Positions 5,402-6,171 of a DNA stretch of 6,171 bases are shown here, one piece after another. The stretch is from positions 1 to 6,171 of the forward strand of contig JBEKJU010000228.1 of the NCBI GenBank assembly GCA_050011095.1. Reading direction: 5' to 3'. The notes beneath the pieces are model-generated. The model was not told the origin of the DNA, made no database searches, and saw only the letters and a program-made list of their open reading frames with translations. The translations under genes were made by a program, and so were the position numbers. Within the stretch, counting starts at the first letter, position 1. Each line of letters begins with the position of its first letter. This DNA comes from JBEKJU01 sp050011095 (GTDB lineage: Bacteria > Desulfobacterota > Syntrophorhabdia > Syntrophorhabdales > WCHB1-27).

Positions 5402-6171
5402 ATGCCGCACCGGGCAGACTACTTCGTTCTTGCCTATTCGTGGGACCACCACTGCGGGGTACTTGTCGAATCCCTAAAGAGAAGATTCGAGCACGTGGCA
5501 GCCGAGGTCTCCGGGCTTGAAAGGGACGAGCTCACCGGGACGGAGGCGCTTCTCGCCTATTACAAGAAGTGGCACTATAACAACGAGCTTTACCACCTCG
5601 CCATGACGGAACTCACAAGCAGGCAGTTTGTCATCAATTCCCTTGGATACAGGGGCTACGGCGTCAACCGCGACCTCCTCAAGGCCCTCGGGGACCTGAA
5701 AGAGAGGTACCGGGGACTCGAGGCCTCCCTGATCGGGGGGTTCTACCGGAAGGCCCGGCTGGCGAACCAGACGGTCTCCCTCGACGGCGATACCATCGAT
5801 CAGCGCAGATCGGACCGCATCATCGCGAAGCTCGCGGGGAAGATCGGCAAAAACGCCGCGGACGAGATACCGCGCGCGCGAAAAGAGGACCCCTTCGATC
5901 TCGACCACTATTTTACGGTGATGTCAAAAGAGACCTCCTGGGACGTCAATACGACGATCTTCCGGAAGATGTTCTTCTCCGTGGGGTCGTCCTCGATGAC
6001 CATCATGAAGGGAAGCACCGGCCTCCACAACGGCCTCTCCTGTCAGGAACTGAAACTCCTCGCCAACAGGAACTTCGTCGAGACGGGCCGGGAGATATTC
6101 TCCACCCTCCCTGCCTTCACGCAGATAGGGATCGACGTCGTGAAGAGAATCCACCTCGCATTGTCGAGGGG
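5402..6171 (+). CDS. unrecognised protein, N-terminal 256 residues (truncated by right edge); possible Fic-like start near its visible end
   Basis: The frame is open from ATG 5402 (MPHRADYFVLAYSWDHH) to the window end, with ribosome binding site GGAG upstream. The codon usage resembles the GC-rich codons of its neighbour. I do not recognise the N-terminal 170 residues: soluble, charged and helical, rich in Leu, Arg and Tyr, with no signal peptide or membrane segment. Near the end, GSSSMTIMKG (about 198-207), GLSCQELKLL (about 212-221) and IDVVKRIHLALSRG (243-256) have the order and spacing of the region leading into a Fic fold (an SSxIEG-like segment, then a helix of the I-x-x-[LI]H-x-x-L type). 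The usual Glu is Lys and the diagnostic HPFxxGNGR motif would lie outside, so the Fic idea is weak. The 14-bp gap to the HTH-EEP gene indicates an operon and probable functional link. Confidence 0.8.
   Translation, partial: MPHRADYFVLAYSWDHHCGVLVESLKRRFEHVAAEVSGLERDELTGTEALLAYYKKWHYNNELYHLAMTELTSRQFVINSLGYRGYGVNRDLLKALGDLKERYRGLEASLIGGFYRKARLANQTVSLDGDTIDQRRSDRIIAKLAGKIGKNAADEIPRARKEDPFDLDHYFTVMSKETSWDVNTTIFRKMFFSVGSSSMTIMKGSTGLHNGLSCQELKLLANRNFVETGREIFSTLPAFTQIGIDVVKRIHLALSR

Noticed and set aside
5474..6154. Two minus-strand frames (5474-5908 and 5924-6154)
   Set aside because: Antisense to the continuous plus-strand gene starting at 5402, which has a ribosome binding site and operon-like spacing.

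Overview
The window is a piece of a bacterial chromosome, GC-rich in its coding parts, with five genes, a sixth running off the right edge, and two perfect copies of the bacterial parS centromere sequence. Gene content (GalT, rhomboid, cobalamin-type radical SAM, PfpI/DJ-1) and the look of the radical SAM protein suggest an anaerobic Desulfobacterota/Deltaproteobacteria-like organism. That placement is an inference. parS pairs normally lie near the replication origin, so this is probably origin-proximal chromosome. No transposase, phage gene, CRISPR array, rRNA or tRNA was seen.

Layout. 1-847 (minus) is the first 282 codons of galT, cut by the left edge. 911-1591 (plus) is a six-helix rhomboid protease. 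The two genes are divergent with only 63 bp between them. Good sigma-70-type promoters can be read for both, but they cross: the galT promoter lies inside the rhomboid gene, and the rhomboid promoter lies in the galT leader. 1593-3038 (plus) is a B12-binding-fold radical SAM enzyme. It is bracketed by a parS site at 1594-1609, on its nominal start codon, and another at 3053-3068, in the convergent gap behind it. Its start is doubtful: a perfect AGGAGG stands six bases before an in-frame ATA at 1716, exactly where the conserved domain begins. 3091-3666 (minus) is a PfpI/DJ-1 family protein.

A 260-bp divergent gap (3667-3926) separates it from a rightward two-gene unit. The first gene, 3927-5387, fuses an unrecognised helical N-terminus, two tandem HTH-like repeats and a complete endonuclease/exonuclease/phosphatase (EEP) domain. 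The second, 5402 to the edge, is 14 bp downstream with its own ribosome binding site; it is not recognised, and its visible end only faintly recalls the start of a Fic domain.

How they work together. GalT is in sugar-nucleotide metabolism, and the rhomboid and radical SAM genes may be co-transcribed, but no common pathway is evident. The most unusual items are the parS pair around one gene, the candidate AUA start, the crossed galT/rhomboid promoters, and the HTH-HTH-EEP fusion with its unknown partner.
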